From contig DINQ01000010.1 in assembly GCA_002426795.1 (NCBI GenBank), forward strand, positions 186,001 through 250,000: a stretch of DNA of 64,000 nucleotides. The letters are read 5' to 3'. Shown here in pieces: positions 44,063-53,056 of this stretch. The position numbers and the translations under genes are program-made. The notes beneath the pieces were generated by a model. The model was not told the DNA's origin. It worked only from the letters and a program-made list of their open reading frames with translations, and did not search any database. This DNA comes from Bacteroidales bacterium UBA5536 (GTDB lineage: Bacteria > Bacteroidota > Bacteroidia > Bacteroidales > F082). Position 1 is the stretch's first letter; each line of letters opens with the position of its first letter.

Positions 44063-45229
44063 TCAGGGATTTCCTGAAAATTTCAAGGTGATAACCACAA
44101 CTTCGGGGCGGTTTCCAATGCGTACGGGTGGTCCCCATGTGCCAATGCCACTGGAAACATACGCATGCATCTGGCCAAACTGTCCGTAACCCCAGCTGAG
44201 CGGGAACATGGCTTCGGTGATATAATTGAGCGGCCAAAGTTGTCCGTGATGGGTGTGTCCACTCAAAATCAAATCTGTTTTGGCATCCATGGCTTCCTGG
44301 TAGGCACGCGGCTGGTGATCGAGCACAATTTTCACAGTAGAATCAGGAATTGCCGCAACAATTTCTTTCAATGATTTGCGTGTTTGCCCTGCGAATCTGT
44401 TGCTTTCGATGTCGTCGCGACCAATCACATAAACATTGGGTAAAACCTGAACTGCAGTATCGCGTAACACATGGATATTGTGCTTGCGCAGGTAGGAAAC
44501 AGCATCATTGGCACCACCAATGTACTCATGATTGCCCGTTGAGGCAAACACACCCAAAGGGGCTTTAAGTTGCGTAAACATGGCTCCAAGATTTTGACTA
44601 ATTACTGGGGCTAAATCTTCATCTACCAGATCGCCGGGAATCAAAATCAGGTCGGGCTCTACGGAATTGAGATGATCAATAATCTTCTGCAATCTATGCT
44701 TAGAAATTATAGTTCCCAAATGTATATCAGAAACCATGGCAATCCGAAGCGTGTTTTGAGCTGGTGAGACTTTTGGAATATTGATGGTAATGCGTTCCGT
44801 ACGCGGTATAAGAGCGTTTAAATGGCCTACAAAAACAAGGAGGAAAACAACCGTTGCAACACCTATGGTAATGAAATAGGGCCTTGTCAAGATGGCTTCG
44901 GGAATGACTTTTGAGAAAAATGGCAGGAAGTGATTGACCAATCGAAGCAAGTCGACAGAGACTACAATGAGGAAAAAATATAGCATTGCAGCTAGCCAGA
45001 ACGATCCGGCCCAGGTGAAAAAGTCGCTGAGATAAGACAAATATACTTTTTCGAGTACGCGCCCCGCGACAAACGACATGGCAAGCAGCCAGAAAGCCCA
45101 GATGTACGCCGTGCGTAAACCGCTTCCAGGTTCAAATGTGGCGAGGCCACGTGTGAAAATGTAGAAATTGACCGAAGTATAGACGATCAGAACGATAGAA
45201 AAGAAGATGATAAATTGCACGGCGCGCAT
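44063..45229 (-). CDS. Membrane-anchored metallophosphoesterase
   Basis: A 388-residue protein with four or so N-terminal transmembrane helices (about 4-20, 37-58, 78-100, 125-145). After these comes a calcineurin-like phosphoesterase domain. Its ordered metal ligands are MVSDIHLGTII, IPGDLVDED, STGNHEYIGG, LDHQPR and LSGHTHHGQLWP. The family includes YkuE/YaeI-type enzymes, of which some hydrolyse UDP-2,3-diacylglucosamine-like lipids. The substrate here is not known, and lpxH is present elsewhere in the window. It follows valS on the same strand after 121 bases; no promoter box was recognised. Confidence 0.9.
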   Translation of the reverse strand: MRAVQFIIFFSIVLIVYTSVNFYIFTRGLATFEPGSGLRTAYIWAFWLLAMSFVAGRVLEKVYLSYLSDFFTWAGSFWLAAMLYFFLIVVSVDLLRLVNHFLPFFSKVIPEAILTRPYFITIGVATVVFLLVFVGHLNALIPRTERITINIPKVSPAQNTLRIAMVSDIHLGTIISKHRLQKIIDHLNSVEPDLILIPGDLVDEDLAPVISQNLGAMFTQLKAPLGVFASTGNHEYIGGANDAVSYLRKHNIHVLRDTAVQVLPNVYVIGRDDIESNRFAGQTRKSLKEIVAAIPDSTVKIVLDHQPRAYQEAMDAKTDLILSGHTHHGQLWPLNYITEAMFPLSWGYGQFGQMHAYVSSGIGTWGPPVRIGNRPEVVVITLKFSGNP

Positions 45230-45350
45230 ATATTGTTTACTGGTTCAATAACTTACAAAGTTCGGTCTTTGTTCAGATAATGTCCTAACTTTAACAATAT
45301 TTAGCTTAAAAACTGTGTTTTCTTGCCAAATTTGGAAGACCTGTTCAATC

Positions 45351-47996
45351 TTACCCGATGTTTTTTCTCAGCGATTCAATTTGTTGTTCAATCACTTTGA
45401 TGCGTGCCAAAGCATCTTCTTTTTTCTTTTTTTCTTTCTCAACAACATCGGCTGGTGCGCCTTGCACAAACCTGTCGTTTGAAAGTTTTTTATTTACCGA
45501 ATTTAAAAAACCATTGGTGTAACTAAGTTCCTCAGTTAGTTTTTGAAGTTCTGCTACGATGTCAATGTTTTCTGTAAGTGGGATAAAAAATTCTGTCGAC
45601 CTGACAATAAAGCCAAATGCTCCTTCAGGTGCTGTTTGGGCTGCAGTGATCTCAGTCAGGTTGCAAAGGTGCTTGATAATGCCATCGAATGCTGACTGGT
45701 TTTGGCCATCTTTGTCAACGACATATAAAGCCAAAGGATCGCGGTAAGGGATATTTTTTTCAGCTCTTAATTTGCGAACGCCGTTAATAACTTCCTGCGC
45801 AAAATCAAACTGTGCAAGGATGTCCTGATCGAAAAGCCTGGGTTGAGGCAATCGCTCAACAATCAGGTCTTTTCCGGCTTCGCGGTCGTTGAGCAGATGC
45901 CAGATTTCTTCGGTAATGAACGGCATGAACGGATGCAAAATCTTCATCAGGTTTTCGAAAAATACGATGGTATTGGTGTAGGTTTTTTCGTCAACCGGTT
46001 GATTCAAAGGAGGTTTGATCATTTCCAGATACCATGAGCAGAAATCATCCCAGCTGAGTTTATAAGCAGCCATCAAGGCATCCGACAGGCGGTATTTGGC
46101 ATAATGTTCTTCCATTTGCCCGATTGTTTGGTTGAAACGTGCCTCGAACCATTTGCCTGCCTGCATAGCATTTTCAGGCTGTGCGAGTGTTTTGTCAACC
46201 TGCCAGCCCTTGACCAGGCGCAGTGCATTCCATATCTTATTTGAGAAATTGCGGCCTTGTTCGCACAGCGAATCATCGAAAGGTAAATCGTTACCAGCAG
46301 GTGAGGTTAATAACATGCCCACACGCACGCCATCAGCTCCATAGGTATTCATCAGTTCGATAGGGTCGGGAGAGTTTCCCAGACTTTTTGACATCTTCCT
46401 TCCTAGTTTGTCGCGAACGATACCGGTGAGATAAACCGATGAAAAGGGTTTTTCTCCCATCCATTCATATCCAGCAATAATCATGCGTGCCACCCAGAAG
46501 AACAAAATTTCAGGTGCAGTAACCAAATCATTTGTTGGATAGTAGTATTTAATCTGCTCGTTTTCAGGATATCTGATTCCATCAAAGACAGATATTGGCC
46601 AAAGCCAACTTGAAAACCAGGTGTCGAGCACGTCTTCTTCCTGGTGTAAATCCTCTTTCGTGAGCTTTGGATTTGCAGTCTTTTTACGTGCCAGTTCTAC
46701 TGCTTCTGCTTCATCCATTGCCACAACAAAGTCTTCCATCCCATCGCCATAATACCATGCCGGAATACGGTGGCCCCACCAAAGTTGTCTCGAAATGTTC
46801 CAGTCGCGCACATTTTCCATCCAATGGCGGTAGGTGTTTTTAAATTTGTCTGGTACCAGTTGAATTGTATCGTCCATCACAGCTTTCAGGGCGGGTTCAG
46901 CCAGTTTTTCCATCGACAAAAACCACTGATAGGACAATTTAGGTTCAATAATGGCTCCGGTTCGTTCGGAAGTGCCTACTTTGTTTTGGTAGTCCTCTGT
47001 TTTTACCAGATTACCGAGCTGTTCAAGTTCTTTTACGATGGCTTTTCTACAAGCAAAGCGATCCATTCCTTTGTAATGCAGACCATGTTCGTTAAGGGTA
47101 GCATCATCATTAAAGATATCGATAAAAGCCAGCTGGTATTTATCGCCGAGAATTTTGTCGTTGGGATCGTGAGCCGGTGTGATTTTCAGGCAACCTGTGC
47201 CGAACTCCATGTCTACGTACTCATCTGCAATCAGCGGAATAGCCCTGTTTGCAATAGGAACCAACACTTTCTTTCCATTTAAATGCTGAAATCGTTGGTC
47301 TTCAGGATGATAGCAAACAGCTGTATCACCTAAAATTGTTTCGGGTCGTGTGGTAGCGATTGTGACAAAATCCTCTTCGCCTTCAATCTGATAGCGGAGA
47401 TAATACAGTTTTCCGTTCGATTCTTTATAAATAACTTCTTCGTCAGATACCGTAGTTTTAGCTTCAGGATCCCAGTTTACCATTCTGAATCCCCTGTAAA
47501 TCAGCCCTTTGTTGTAAAGATCAACAAAAACCTTCAATACCGATTCAGACATGTCATCGTCCATGGTAAACTTGGTTCTGTCCCAGTCGCAGCTGGCACC
47601 AAGTTTTTTCAGTTGCTCAAGAATGATGCCCCCATGTTTGTGAGTCCATTCCCATGCATGTTCAAGGAATGCTTCGCGACTCAGTTCGTTTTTTTGGATT
47701 CCTTGCTCGCGCAGTTTGTTCACTACCTTGGCTTCGGTGGCGATAGAGGCATGGTCTGTTCCCGGAACCCAGCAGGCATTTTTGCCCTGCATTCTGGCGC
47801 GACGAATCAGCACATCCTGAATGGTATTGTTAAGCATGTGACCCATGTGGAGCACGCCAGTGACATTTGGTGGAGGGATTACAATGGTGTAGGGCTCGCG
47901 TTGATCGGGCTCTGAATGAAAATAACCATGCGCCATCCAGTAGGTATACCATTTATTTTCGATTGCTGCAGGATTGTATTTGCTGCTGATTTCCAT
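45351..47996 (-). CDS. valS: Valyl-tRNA synthetase
   Basis: An 881-residue class I aminoacyl-tRNA synthetase charging tRNA-Val. The HIGH-type motif is HMGH at 50-53 (PPPNVTGVLHMGHMLNN) and the KMSKS motif lies in GRKMSKSLGNSPDP. The large CP1 editing insertion, which removes threonine, is present with TTRPETILGDTAVCYHPED. An anticodon-binding domain and the ValS-specific C-terminal coiled coil (KKLSNDRFVQGAPADVVEKE) complete it. The length is standard. A -7 box lies 40 bases upstream. Confidence 0.98.
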   Translation of the reverse strand: MEISSKYNPAAIENKWYTYWMAHGYFHSEPDQREPYTIVIPPPNVTGVLHMGHMLNNTIQDVLIRRARMQGKNACWVPGTDHASIATEAKVVNKLREQGIQKNELSREAFLEHAWEWTHKHGGIILEQLKKLGASCDWDRTKFTMDDDMSESVLKVFVDLYNKGLIYRGFRMVNWDPEAKTTVSDEEVIYKESNGKLYYLRYQIEGEEDFVTIATTRPETILGDTAVCYHPEDQRFQHLNGKKVLVPIANRAIPLIADEYVDMEFGTGCLKITPAHDPNDKILGDKYQLAFIDIFNDDATLNEHGLHYKGMDRFACRKAIVKELEQLGNLVKTEDYQNKVGTSERTGAIIEPKLSYQWFLSMEKLAEPALKAVMDDTIQLVPDKFKNTYRHWMENVRDWNISRQLWWGHRIPAWYYGDGMEDFVVAMDEAEAVELARKKTANPKLTKEDLHQEEDVLDTWFSSWLWPISVFDGIRYPENEQIKYYYPTNDLVTAPEILFFWVARMIIAGYEWMGEKPFSSVYLTGIVRDKLGRKMSKSLGNSPDPIELMNTYGADGVRVGMLLTSPAGNDLPFDDSLCEQGRNFSNKIWNALRLVKGWQVDKTLAQPENAMQAGKWFEARFNQTIGQMEEHYAKYRLSDALMAAYKLSWDDFCSWYLEMIKPPLNQPVDEKTYTNTIVFFENLMKILHPFMPFITEEIWHLLNDREAGKDLIVERLPQPRLFDQDILAQFDFAQEVINGVRKLRAEKNIPYRDPLALYVVDKDGQNQSAFDGIIKHLCNLTEITAAQTAPEGAFGFIVRSTEFFIPLTENIDIVAELQKLTEELSYTNGFLNSVNKKLSNDRFVQGAPADVVEKEKKKKEDALARIKVIEQQIESLRKNIG

Positions 47997-48035
47997 GATG
48001 ATCTGTATCTTAAGAGTGTTGCGTCAATGAGGGCG

Positions 48036-48043
48036 CAAAAATA
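48036..48043 (-). promoter_or_regulatory. valS promoter -7 box (TATTTTTG)
   Basis: TATTTTTG on the minus strand fits TAnnTTTG, 39 bases before the valS ATG. Confidence 0.5.
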
Positions 48044-48136
48044 GAAAATTTACTTGACACTGGCCTGCTGCAAATCCGAAACAGTGCGAAAACTTTGCTG
48101 TGGAAAAACCGCGCAATTTGCATAGTGTCGTGAGCC

Positions 48137-48171
48137 AAAAAAAAACGGTGGCAAACCATTTTGCCACCGTT
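48137..48171 (-). terminator. Terminator of the sigma/DUF4252 operon
   Basis: A perfect 12-bp stem (AACGGTGGCAAA / TTTGCCACCGTT) with loop CCAT, followed on the minus strand by a long T run. It lies 18 bases after the DUF4252 gene stop. Confidence 0.93.
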
Positions 48172-48189
48172 CATTCTGTTTTATACAGC

Positions 48190-48729
48190 TTACTTTTTAT
48201 CGAGCTTTTCCAGCTTGTCCATGCCTTTCATGTTCATGTTTTTGGCAAGTTTTCCGATGGTTTCGAGTTCGATATTGCCTGTGAAGCTCATCACAACTAC
48301 TTCTCCTTTGTCCTGAGCAACCATCAACATCTCACTTATTTTACCACTATCTCCTTTCTTGGTGAGAAAACGGACACGGCCATTTTTTTCTTCAACAGTC
48401 ATCAATTCGGCAAAGTCCTTGAAATTGACTGTCTTGTTAATTTCTGACATGAAATCGATGTTGCTGCTTTTGAGTGAGTCGCTGAAAATCAATATTTTCA
48501 TGCCATTGATTTGATTGACGATGTCGTTCATTTCTTTGGCATCCGGGTCGTCAATATTTTTGCTGATTCCAGCAGCCAGTTTAAACATTTCTGCCGAAAT
48601 GTTGATGGAGGTGAAATTGTCTTTTCCGGCATATTTTTCATACAATTTATCGATCGAACTTGTTTGAGCCCAGACTATTGTTGGTGCAAGAAACAGAGCG
48701 ATGAGGATGGATTTGAAGATGGTTTTCAT
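48190..48729 (-). CDS. DUF4252 domain protein, exported
   Basis: A 179-residue exported protein: signal peptide MKTIFKSILIALFLAPTIVWAQ, then a DUF4252-type domain (SSIDKLYEKYAGKDNFTS near the start, INGMKILIFSDSL in the middle, ending in a Met/Lys-rich helix). It has no lipobox. Function of the family is unknown. In Bacteroidota it is often encoded with ECF sigma factors, as here, where it is the third gene of a sigma/membrane protein/DUF4252 operon. It may be the envelope output or the sensed partner of the system (inference). Confidence 0.83.
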   Translation of the reverse strand: MKTIFKSILIALFLAPTIVWAQTSSIDKLYEKYAGKDNFTSINISAEMFKLAAGISKNIDDPDAKEMNDIVNQINGMKILIFSDSLKSSNIDFMSEINKTVNFKDFAELMTVEEKNGRVRFLTKKGDSGKISEMLMVAQDKGEVVVMSFTGNIELETIGKLAKNMNMKGMDKLEKLDKK

Positions 48730-48762
48730 AAGTTTATTTTTTGATAAATGGATTAATAATTT

Positions 48763-49317
48763 TTATCGAAAAGAGACGATATTGCTGATTTCGTCTATTT
48801 TATTTAGTTTAAGCATTTGGTCAATACCTTTGTTCAGGGTTTTGATCCGGGAAACCTCATCCACACTTTTGTCAAGTTTTGCGCTTGCTTCACGTGCTGG
48901 TTGCATTCCCTGATTGAGTTTTCCTGAGACGAAAAGCAGAGCGTCTGAGGCTTGTTCATAGGCCATCGTGGGATCGTTAAAGGTGTCTTCAAACTGGGCA
49001 GGGCGCAAAAATGTCAACACGCTGTAAAACAACAGAATGATAGCGGCAATGCTGCTTGCAATAGCCAGCCTTGAGATCAGTTTCCTTTTCCTTTTGGATG
49101 CTTCATGCTGTTGAATTTTCTGCATAAGCTGCATGTCGAAACTGCTGCTGAGGGTCGGTGCTTCTGATGCATGCACAGCAAAAATTGCTTGGAGGTGCGA
49201 CAGATGTTTTGGCAAGTTATCCTGCTCAAAGTAGGTGCGGAGCTCTTGCTCTTCCTGCAGGTTGGTTTCGCCATTGAAATACCTGCCAATCAGTGTTTCA
49301 ATGTGTTTTGTATTCAT
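48763..49317 (-). CDS. Small membrane protein, candidate anti-sigma factor
   Basis: A 184-residue protein with a cytoplasmic N-terminal part (about 1-80), one transmembrane helix (about 86-108, LAIASSIAAIILLFYSVLTF) and a periplasmic helical part. The N-terminus (HIETLIGRYFNGETNLQEEQ) resembles the start of many Bacteroidota anti-sigma proteins. It has no zinc-binding HxxxCxxC motif. Its 5' end overlaps the sigma factor gene by 20 bases, the usual coupling for a sigma/anti-sigma pair. I do not recognise a named family, and the anti-sigma call is from position and topology. Confidence 0.65.
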   Translation of the reverse strand: MNTKHIETLIGRYFNGETNLQEEQELRTYFEQDNLPKHLSHLQAIFAVHASEAPTLSSSFDMQLMQKIQQHEASKRKRKLISRLAIASSIAAIILLFYSVLTFLRPAQFEDTFNDPTMAYEQASDALLFVSGKLNQGMQPAREASAKLDKSVDEVSRIKTLNKGIDQMLKLNKIDEISNIVSFR

Positions 49318-49813
49318 AGTTGTTGTGTTGGATCAATTGTTCACGAACCTGCTTGCGTGCCCGGCTCAAATTGGCGCGTATGGCATTTAGGTTCTGACCG
49401 GTTAGTTCGGCAATTTCTTCAAACTCATATTGTTCGATGTCGCGCAGATGCATCACAAGTCTTTGCTGTAGCGGCAACTGATCGATTAGCTGCTTTACAA
49501 GATTTGTTGTATCAAACAGTTCTGACTTTGCAGTGTGCCGATCATCCGCAATTTCAGCAAAAGAGCTGCCCATCATGCGTGCCTTGTTATGCGCGGCCTT
49601 TAGCTGATCGAGGCAATGATTTTTTGTGATTGTCATTGCCAATGCTTCCGGACTTTTGTATGTATGTATTTGATCGCGCATGTTCCAAAGTTTCAGATAC
49701 GCCTCCTGAACTGCGTCGGCAGCGTCGTCAGCATCGCTTAGCATTCTCAAACCAAGCCTATAAAGCTTGTTTTTGAAAACCAACATTTCGTTTTTAAATG
49801 TTTCGGCGGTCAT
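49298..49813 (-). CDS. RNA polymerase ECF sigma factor
   Basis: A 171-residue sigma-70 family factor of the ECF class. Region 2 is at about 10-78 (DADDAADAVQEAYLKLWNMRD, with core-binding and -10 recognition helices), and region 4 at about 108-160 (LPLQQRLVMHLRDIEQYEFEEIA and the helix-turn-helix ALTGQNLNAIRANLSRARKQ-like segment). It directs transcription of a small regulon, probably including its own operon. It is first in the sigma/membrane protein/DUF4252 unit. A TAnnTTTG box lies 37 bases upstream, so housekeeping transcription also seems likely. Confidence 0.94.
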   Translation of the reverse strand: MTAETFKNEMLVFKNKLYRLGLRMLSDADDAADAVQEAYLKLWNMRDQIHTYKSPEALAMTITKNHCLDQLKAAHNKARMMGSSFAEIADDRHTAKSELFDTTNLVKQLIDQLPLQQRLVMHLRDIEQYEFEEIAELTGQNLNAIRANLSRARKQVREQLIQHNNYEYKTH

Positions 49814-49849
49814 TCATTTGATGTATCTGTTGTCAAGACGATTCAGATA

Positions 49850-49857
49850 CAAACTTA
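49850..49857 (-). promoter_or_regulatory. Sigma operon promoter -7 box (TAAGTTTG)
   Basis: TAAGTTTG on the minus strand fits TAnnTTTG, 36 bases before the ECF sigma factor ATG. Confidence 0.5.
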
Positions 49858-50026
49858 TTACAAATGAGTGCAAAAAAATGTTGACTTTTCGGCTTATATA
49901 TGCATAGGTATCATTTGTTAAGCAGAGCAATAATTTTGCAACAAGCAGATAATGAGGCGCTAATATAGAAAATATCTGATCGGAATTAGTGTTGATAATC
50001 CTTGAAGAAGGAGCTTACCAATAAAA

Positions 50027-50056
50027 TTGGATGGCATGCTTTTTTCGTTATTTTTG
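50027..50056 (+). promoter_or_regulatory. Peptide transporter promoter (TTG - 19 bases - TATTTTTG)
   Basis: TTG at 50027-50029 and TATTTTTG at 50049-50056, spaced by 19 bases, match the Bacteroidota promoter layout. The leader is about 58 nucleotides. Confidence 0.7.
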
Positions 50057-50119
50057 TGCTTCAAAAGCGCAAAACCACAAGGATGATTTTTTAATTATGT
50101 ATAACCAAAAACTGAAATT

Positions 50120-51910
50120 ATGTTTAAAGGACACCCAAAAGGACTTTATGTAGCCTTTTTTGCGAACATGGGGGAGCGTTTCGGCTTCTATACCATGATG
50201 GCAATTCTGGTCTTGTTTTTACAGGCTAAGTTTGGCCTGACTGAAGATGTTGCTGGCGATTATTATAGCTGGTTTTATTTTGGTATTTATGCTCTGGCAC
50301 TCATCGGAGGTATTATTGCTGACGCCACGCGCAAGTACAAATTGGTGATTCTGGCTGGTATTGTTATTATGCTTGCCGGGTATGTGATTCTGTTTATGCC
50401 TGGTTTGACGCTTGAGTTGACACTTACAGCGCTTTTCATTATTGCCCTTGGCAATGGTTTGTTTAAAGGTAACCTACAGGCCGTTGTCGGACAGTTGTAC
50501 GATGATCCAAAATACTCCAAACTCCGTGATTCGGCATTTATGCTCTTTTACATGGGGATCAATGTTGGAGCATTTTTCGCCCCGTTTGCTGCAACAGGCA
50601 TCAGAAACTGGTGGCTGAAAGAAAACGGATTTTTACATGACGGAAGTTTGCCGGCCCAGTGCCATCACTTTCTCAGTGGTTCCATGACCGATACAACAAC
50701 TTTTGCAGCACTTGCAAACAAAGTTTCTATTGGCGGACCAATCACTGATTTAACAGCTTTCTCGAACACGTACCTTGAAGTATTTGCCCGCGGCTATAAT
50801 TTTGCGTTTGGAATTGCTGCCGTTGCCATGACTGTTTCACTTTTGGTTTATCTGGCATTTGGCAAACAGCTGCCGAATAAGGAAAAGGTTGTTAAAACCG
50901 ATAAGGTAAAAGATACTGCTGCTCAAAGCAAAGGATTGATTACTGTGATTGTTTCGCTTGCAGTTGGTGCTGCAGTTGCTTTCTTAATCAGTTTGGTAAA
51001 AGACTTTACAACGGGTATGGCATTCGGCCTTTTTGGCGCGTTTGTAACATGGATTATGATGTCGGCCAATAAAGAAGAAAAACCAAATGTGACTGCATTG
51101 ATTTTGGTGTTTTTTGTGGTGATTTTCTTCTGGATGTCTTTTCATCAAAACGGACTCACACTCACCTTTTTTGCCCGTGATTATATCGTAAAAGAGGTAG
51201 GTCCATTTATGAACTTATTCTTCACACTACCATCCATACTTGCGGTGATTGTTGGGCTTAGCGGTTTCTTCCTGATTTTTGATAAGGAGGCAAAAAATTC
51301 CGGTAAACTTATTGGAGGAGCTATGATTGTCGGTGGTGGCGCTTTGTCTTATTATTTCTACAATGGATTCGAGGCTTCAAATGCTATTGCTCCAGAAGTA
51401 TTCCAATCGTTTAACCCACTCTTTATCGTATTCCTCACTCCTTTGGTTATGGGTGCTTTTGCCTATCTGAATAAGATTGGCAAAGAGCCTTCAACACCAA
51501 AGAAAATCGGAATTGGGATGATCATTGCTGCGATCGGATTCCTGGTTGTATTGGTTGGTTCGATTGGACTGATTTCGCCTCACGAACTTGGTGGACAGCC
51601 TGTTCCTGATACTTCGCGTGTGAGTCCTGCATGGTTGATCAACAGTTACCTGATCCTCACGATTGCAGAATTGTTTTTGAGCCCAATGGGACTTTCATTC
51701 GTTTCAAAAGTGGCGCCACAACGCTTCCAGGGACTGATGCAAGGTGGCTGGTTGTTGGCAACTGCGGTCGGCAACAAGCTTCTCTTTATCGGAAGTGCTT
51801 TCTGGGGAAAACTGGAATTGTGGGAACTATGGCTGATCTTCATTGTGGTTTGTCTGGTTTCAGCCTCATTTATTTTCTCCATCCTGAAGAAACTCCAAAA
51901 AGTTTCGTAG
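50120..51910 (+). CDS. Proton-dependent oligopeptide transporter (POT/PTR2 family, MFS)
   Basis: A 596-residue inner-membrane transporter that imports di- and tripeptides with protons. The N-terminal POT signature FFANMGERFGFYTMMAIL carries the ExxER-like charged pair, and FYMGINVGAFFAPF is the second conserved segment. About 14 transmembrane helices are visible, two more than basic MFS proteins, as usual in bacterial POTs. A central loop (about 175-225) is longer than average. It is monocistronic with a good promoter and terminator. The substrate range cannot be read from sequence. Confidence 0.93.
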   Translation: MFKGHPKGLYVAFFANMGERFGFYTMMAILVLFLQAKFGLTEDVAGDYYSWFYFGIYALALIGGIIADATRKYKLVILAGIVIMLAGYVILFMPGLTLELTLTALFIIALGNGLFKGNLQAVVGQLYDDPKYSKLRDSAFMLFYMGINVGAFFAPFAATGIRNWWLKENGFLHDGSLPAQCHHFLSGSMTDTTTFAALANKVSIGGPITDLTAFSNTYLEVFARGYNFAFGIAAVAMTVSLLVYLAFGKQLPNKEKVVKTDKVKDTAAQSKGLITVIVSLAVGAAVAFLISLVKDFTTGMAFGLFGAFVTWIMMSANKEEKPNVTALILVFFVVIFFWMSFHQNGLTLTFFARDYIVKEVGPFMNLFFTLPSILAVIVGLSGFFLIFDKEAKNSGKLIGGAMIVGGGALSYYFYNGFEASNAIAPEVFQSFNPLFIVFLTPLVMGAFAYLNKIGKEPSTPKKIGIGMIIAAIGFLVVLVGSIGLISPHELGGQPVPDTSRVSPAWLINSYLILTIAELFLSPMGLSFVSKVAPQRFQGLMQGGWLLATAVGNKLLFIGSAFWGKLELWELWLIFIVVCLVSASFIFSILKKLQKVS

Positions 51911-51941
51911 CAACAATTTTTTTTGAGAAATGACAATAAAG

Positions 51942-51969
51942 AGCCATCAGTTTTCTGGTGGCTTTTTTT
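51942..51969 (+). terminator. Terminator of the peptide transporter gene
   Basis: AGCCATCAG and CTGGTGGCT (one G-T pair) around loop TTTT, followed by seven T. The end of the T tract with the following G also supplies TTTG for the next promoter. Confidence 0.88.
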
Positions 51970-52000
51970 GTTCCATCGTTGCGCTTAATTGGTATTTTTG
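51967..52000 (+). promoter_or_regulatory. Promoter (TTTG - 22 bases - TATTTTTG) directly before the radical SAM ATG
   Basis: TTTG at 51967-51970 and TATTTTTG at 51993-52000. The box ends five bases before ATG 52006, so the transcription start should fall at or next to the A of the ATG. Confidence 0.55.
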
Positions 52001-52005
52001 CCTTG

Positions 52006-52956
52006 ATGAATTATCCTTGGGGCGACAAAAGACGTTTTAACAGCTATACAGCATATTTTCAGCGGCAGTTTGGTGGACGCGTGCAGAAGATCAGCATCGA
52101 TGCGGGTTTTACATGCCCCAACCGTGATGGCACAAATGGAGTGGGAGGATGCACTTATTGCGTGAATGATGCTTTTAATCCATCTTATTGTCATCCAACG
52201 AAATCGGTCACCCAACAATTGCAAGAGGGTGTTGAATTCCACAAAAAGCGATATCGACGTTCCAAAGGGTACCTGGCATATTTTCAGGCATATACAAACA
52301 CATATGCCAATATTTCTAAGTTACAACATTTATATGAGGAGGCGCTCAGTTTTGAGGGCATTTTGGGTTTGGTCATCGGAACCCGACCCGATGCCGTAAA
52401 CGAAGAAGTGCTGGATTTGCTGAAAAAGCTTTGCCATAAGGCATACATCATGGTCGAATATGGTGTGGAGAGTGTGCATGACAAAACGCTAAAAAGGATT
52501 CATCGGGGTCACACGTTTGCATGTGTTGTTGAAGCAATTACAAAAACAGCGCAGGCTGGATTACCCTGTGGGGCACATCTTATATTTGGACTTCCTGGAG
52601 AAACAGAATCAATGATGTTGGATTCTGTCTCCGAAATATCCAAATTGCCTCTTACAACGGTCAAGTTTCACCAGCTTCAAATCTTTAAGAATACAGTTAT
52701 GGCAAAGGAATACCTTGAAAACCCTGAGTTTTTTCAGCTATTTGATCTGGATGAGTATGTTGACTTTATTTGTGATGTAACAGAGAGCCTTAACCCTAAT
52801 ATCGTGATTGAACGATTTGCCGGCGAGGTACCACCAAGATATCTGGTTTCTGCACCATGGGGCGAACTACGTTATGACAGTGTATTACAGTATATTGAAA
52901 ACAATCTTGAAAAAAGAAATACATTTCAGGGAAAATATTTTCGTTCTTCAATGTGA
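52006..52956 (+). CDS. Radical SAM protein, TIGR01212/YhcC family
   Basis: A 316-residue radical SAM protein. The unusual cluster motif C37-x11-C49-x2-C52 (CPNRDGTNGVGGCTYC) matches the YhcC family, in which the three cysteines bind the [4Fe-4S] cluster that cleaves SAM. Further motifs are AYFQAYTNTYA, LVIGTRPDAV and GAHLIFGLPGETESMML. The family's reaction is not established. ATG 52006 gives the family-typical N-terminus. An in-frame GTG at 51958 lies inside the preceding terminator and is excluded by the promoter box. Confidence 0.92.
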   Translation: MNYPWGDKRRFNSYTAYFQRQFGGRVQKISIDAGFTCPNRDGTNGVGGCTYCVNDAFNPSYCHPTKSVTQQLQEGVEFHKKRYRRSKGYLAYFQAYTNTYANISKLQHLYEEALSFEGILGLVIGTRPDAVNEEVLDLLKKLCHKAYIMVEYGVESVHDKTLKRIHRGHTFACVVEAITKTAQAGLPCGAHLIFGLPGETESMMLDSVSEISKLPLTTVKFHQLQIFKNTVMAKEYLENPEFFQLFDLDEYVDFICDVTESLNPNIVIERFAGEVPPRYLVSAPWGELRYDSVLQYIENNLEKRNTFQGKYFRSSM

Positions 52957-52988
52957 TTTTTGTAATTTGGCAGTTTAAAATCGAAATC

Positions 52989-53019
52989 TTGCAAAAGATT
53001 CTCGTTATTCTTATTTTTG
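52989..53019 (+). promoter_or_regulatory. Promoter (TTG - 20 bases - TATTTTTG) of the type IX secreted protein
   Basis: TTG at 52989-52991 and TATTTTTG at 53012-53019 with 20 bases between them, a textbook Bacteroidota promoter. The leader is about 32 nucleotides. Confidence 0.75.
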
Positions 53020-53056
53020 TATCATTCAACACAATTATTAACTTAATTTATTTATT

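Larger units (their letters stand above)
49814..50119. other. Divergent intergenic region between the sigma operon and the peptide transporter
   Basis: About 306 bases containing the minus-strand sigma box (49850-49857) and the plus-strand transporter promoter (50027-50056). No ORF or RNA structure was identified in the remaining AT-rich sequence. Confidence 0.6.

Noticed and set aside
46770..47282. A 170-codon plus-strand open frame inside valS
   Set aside because: Antisense to a clear valyl-tRNA synthetase, with no homology-like motif; a shadow of valS codons.
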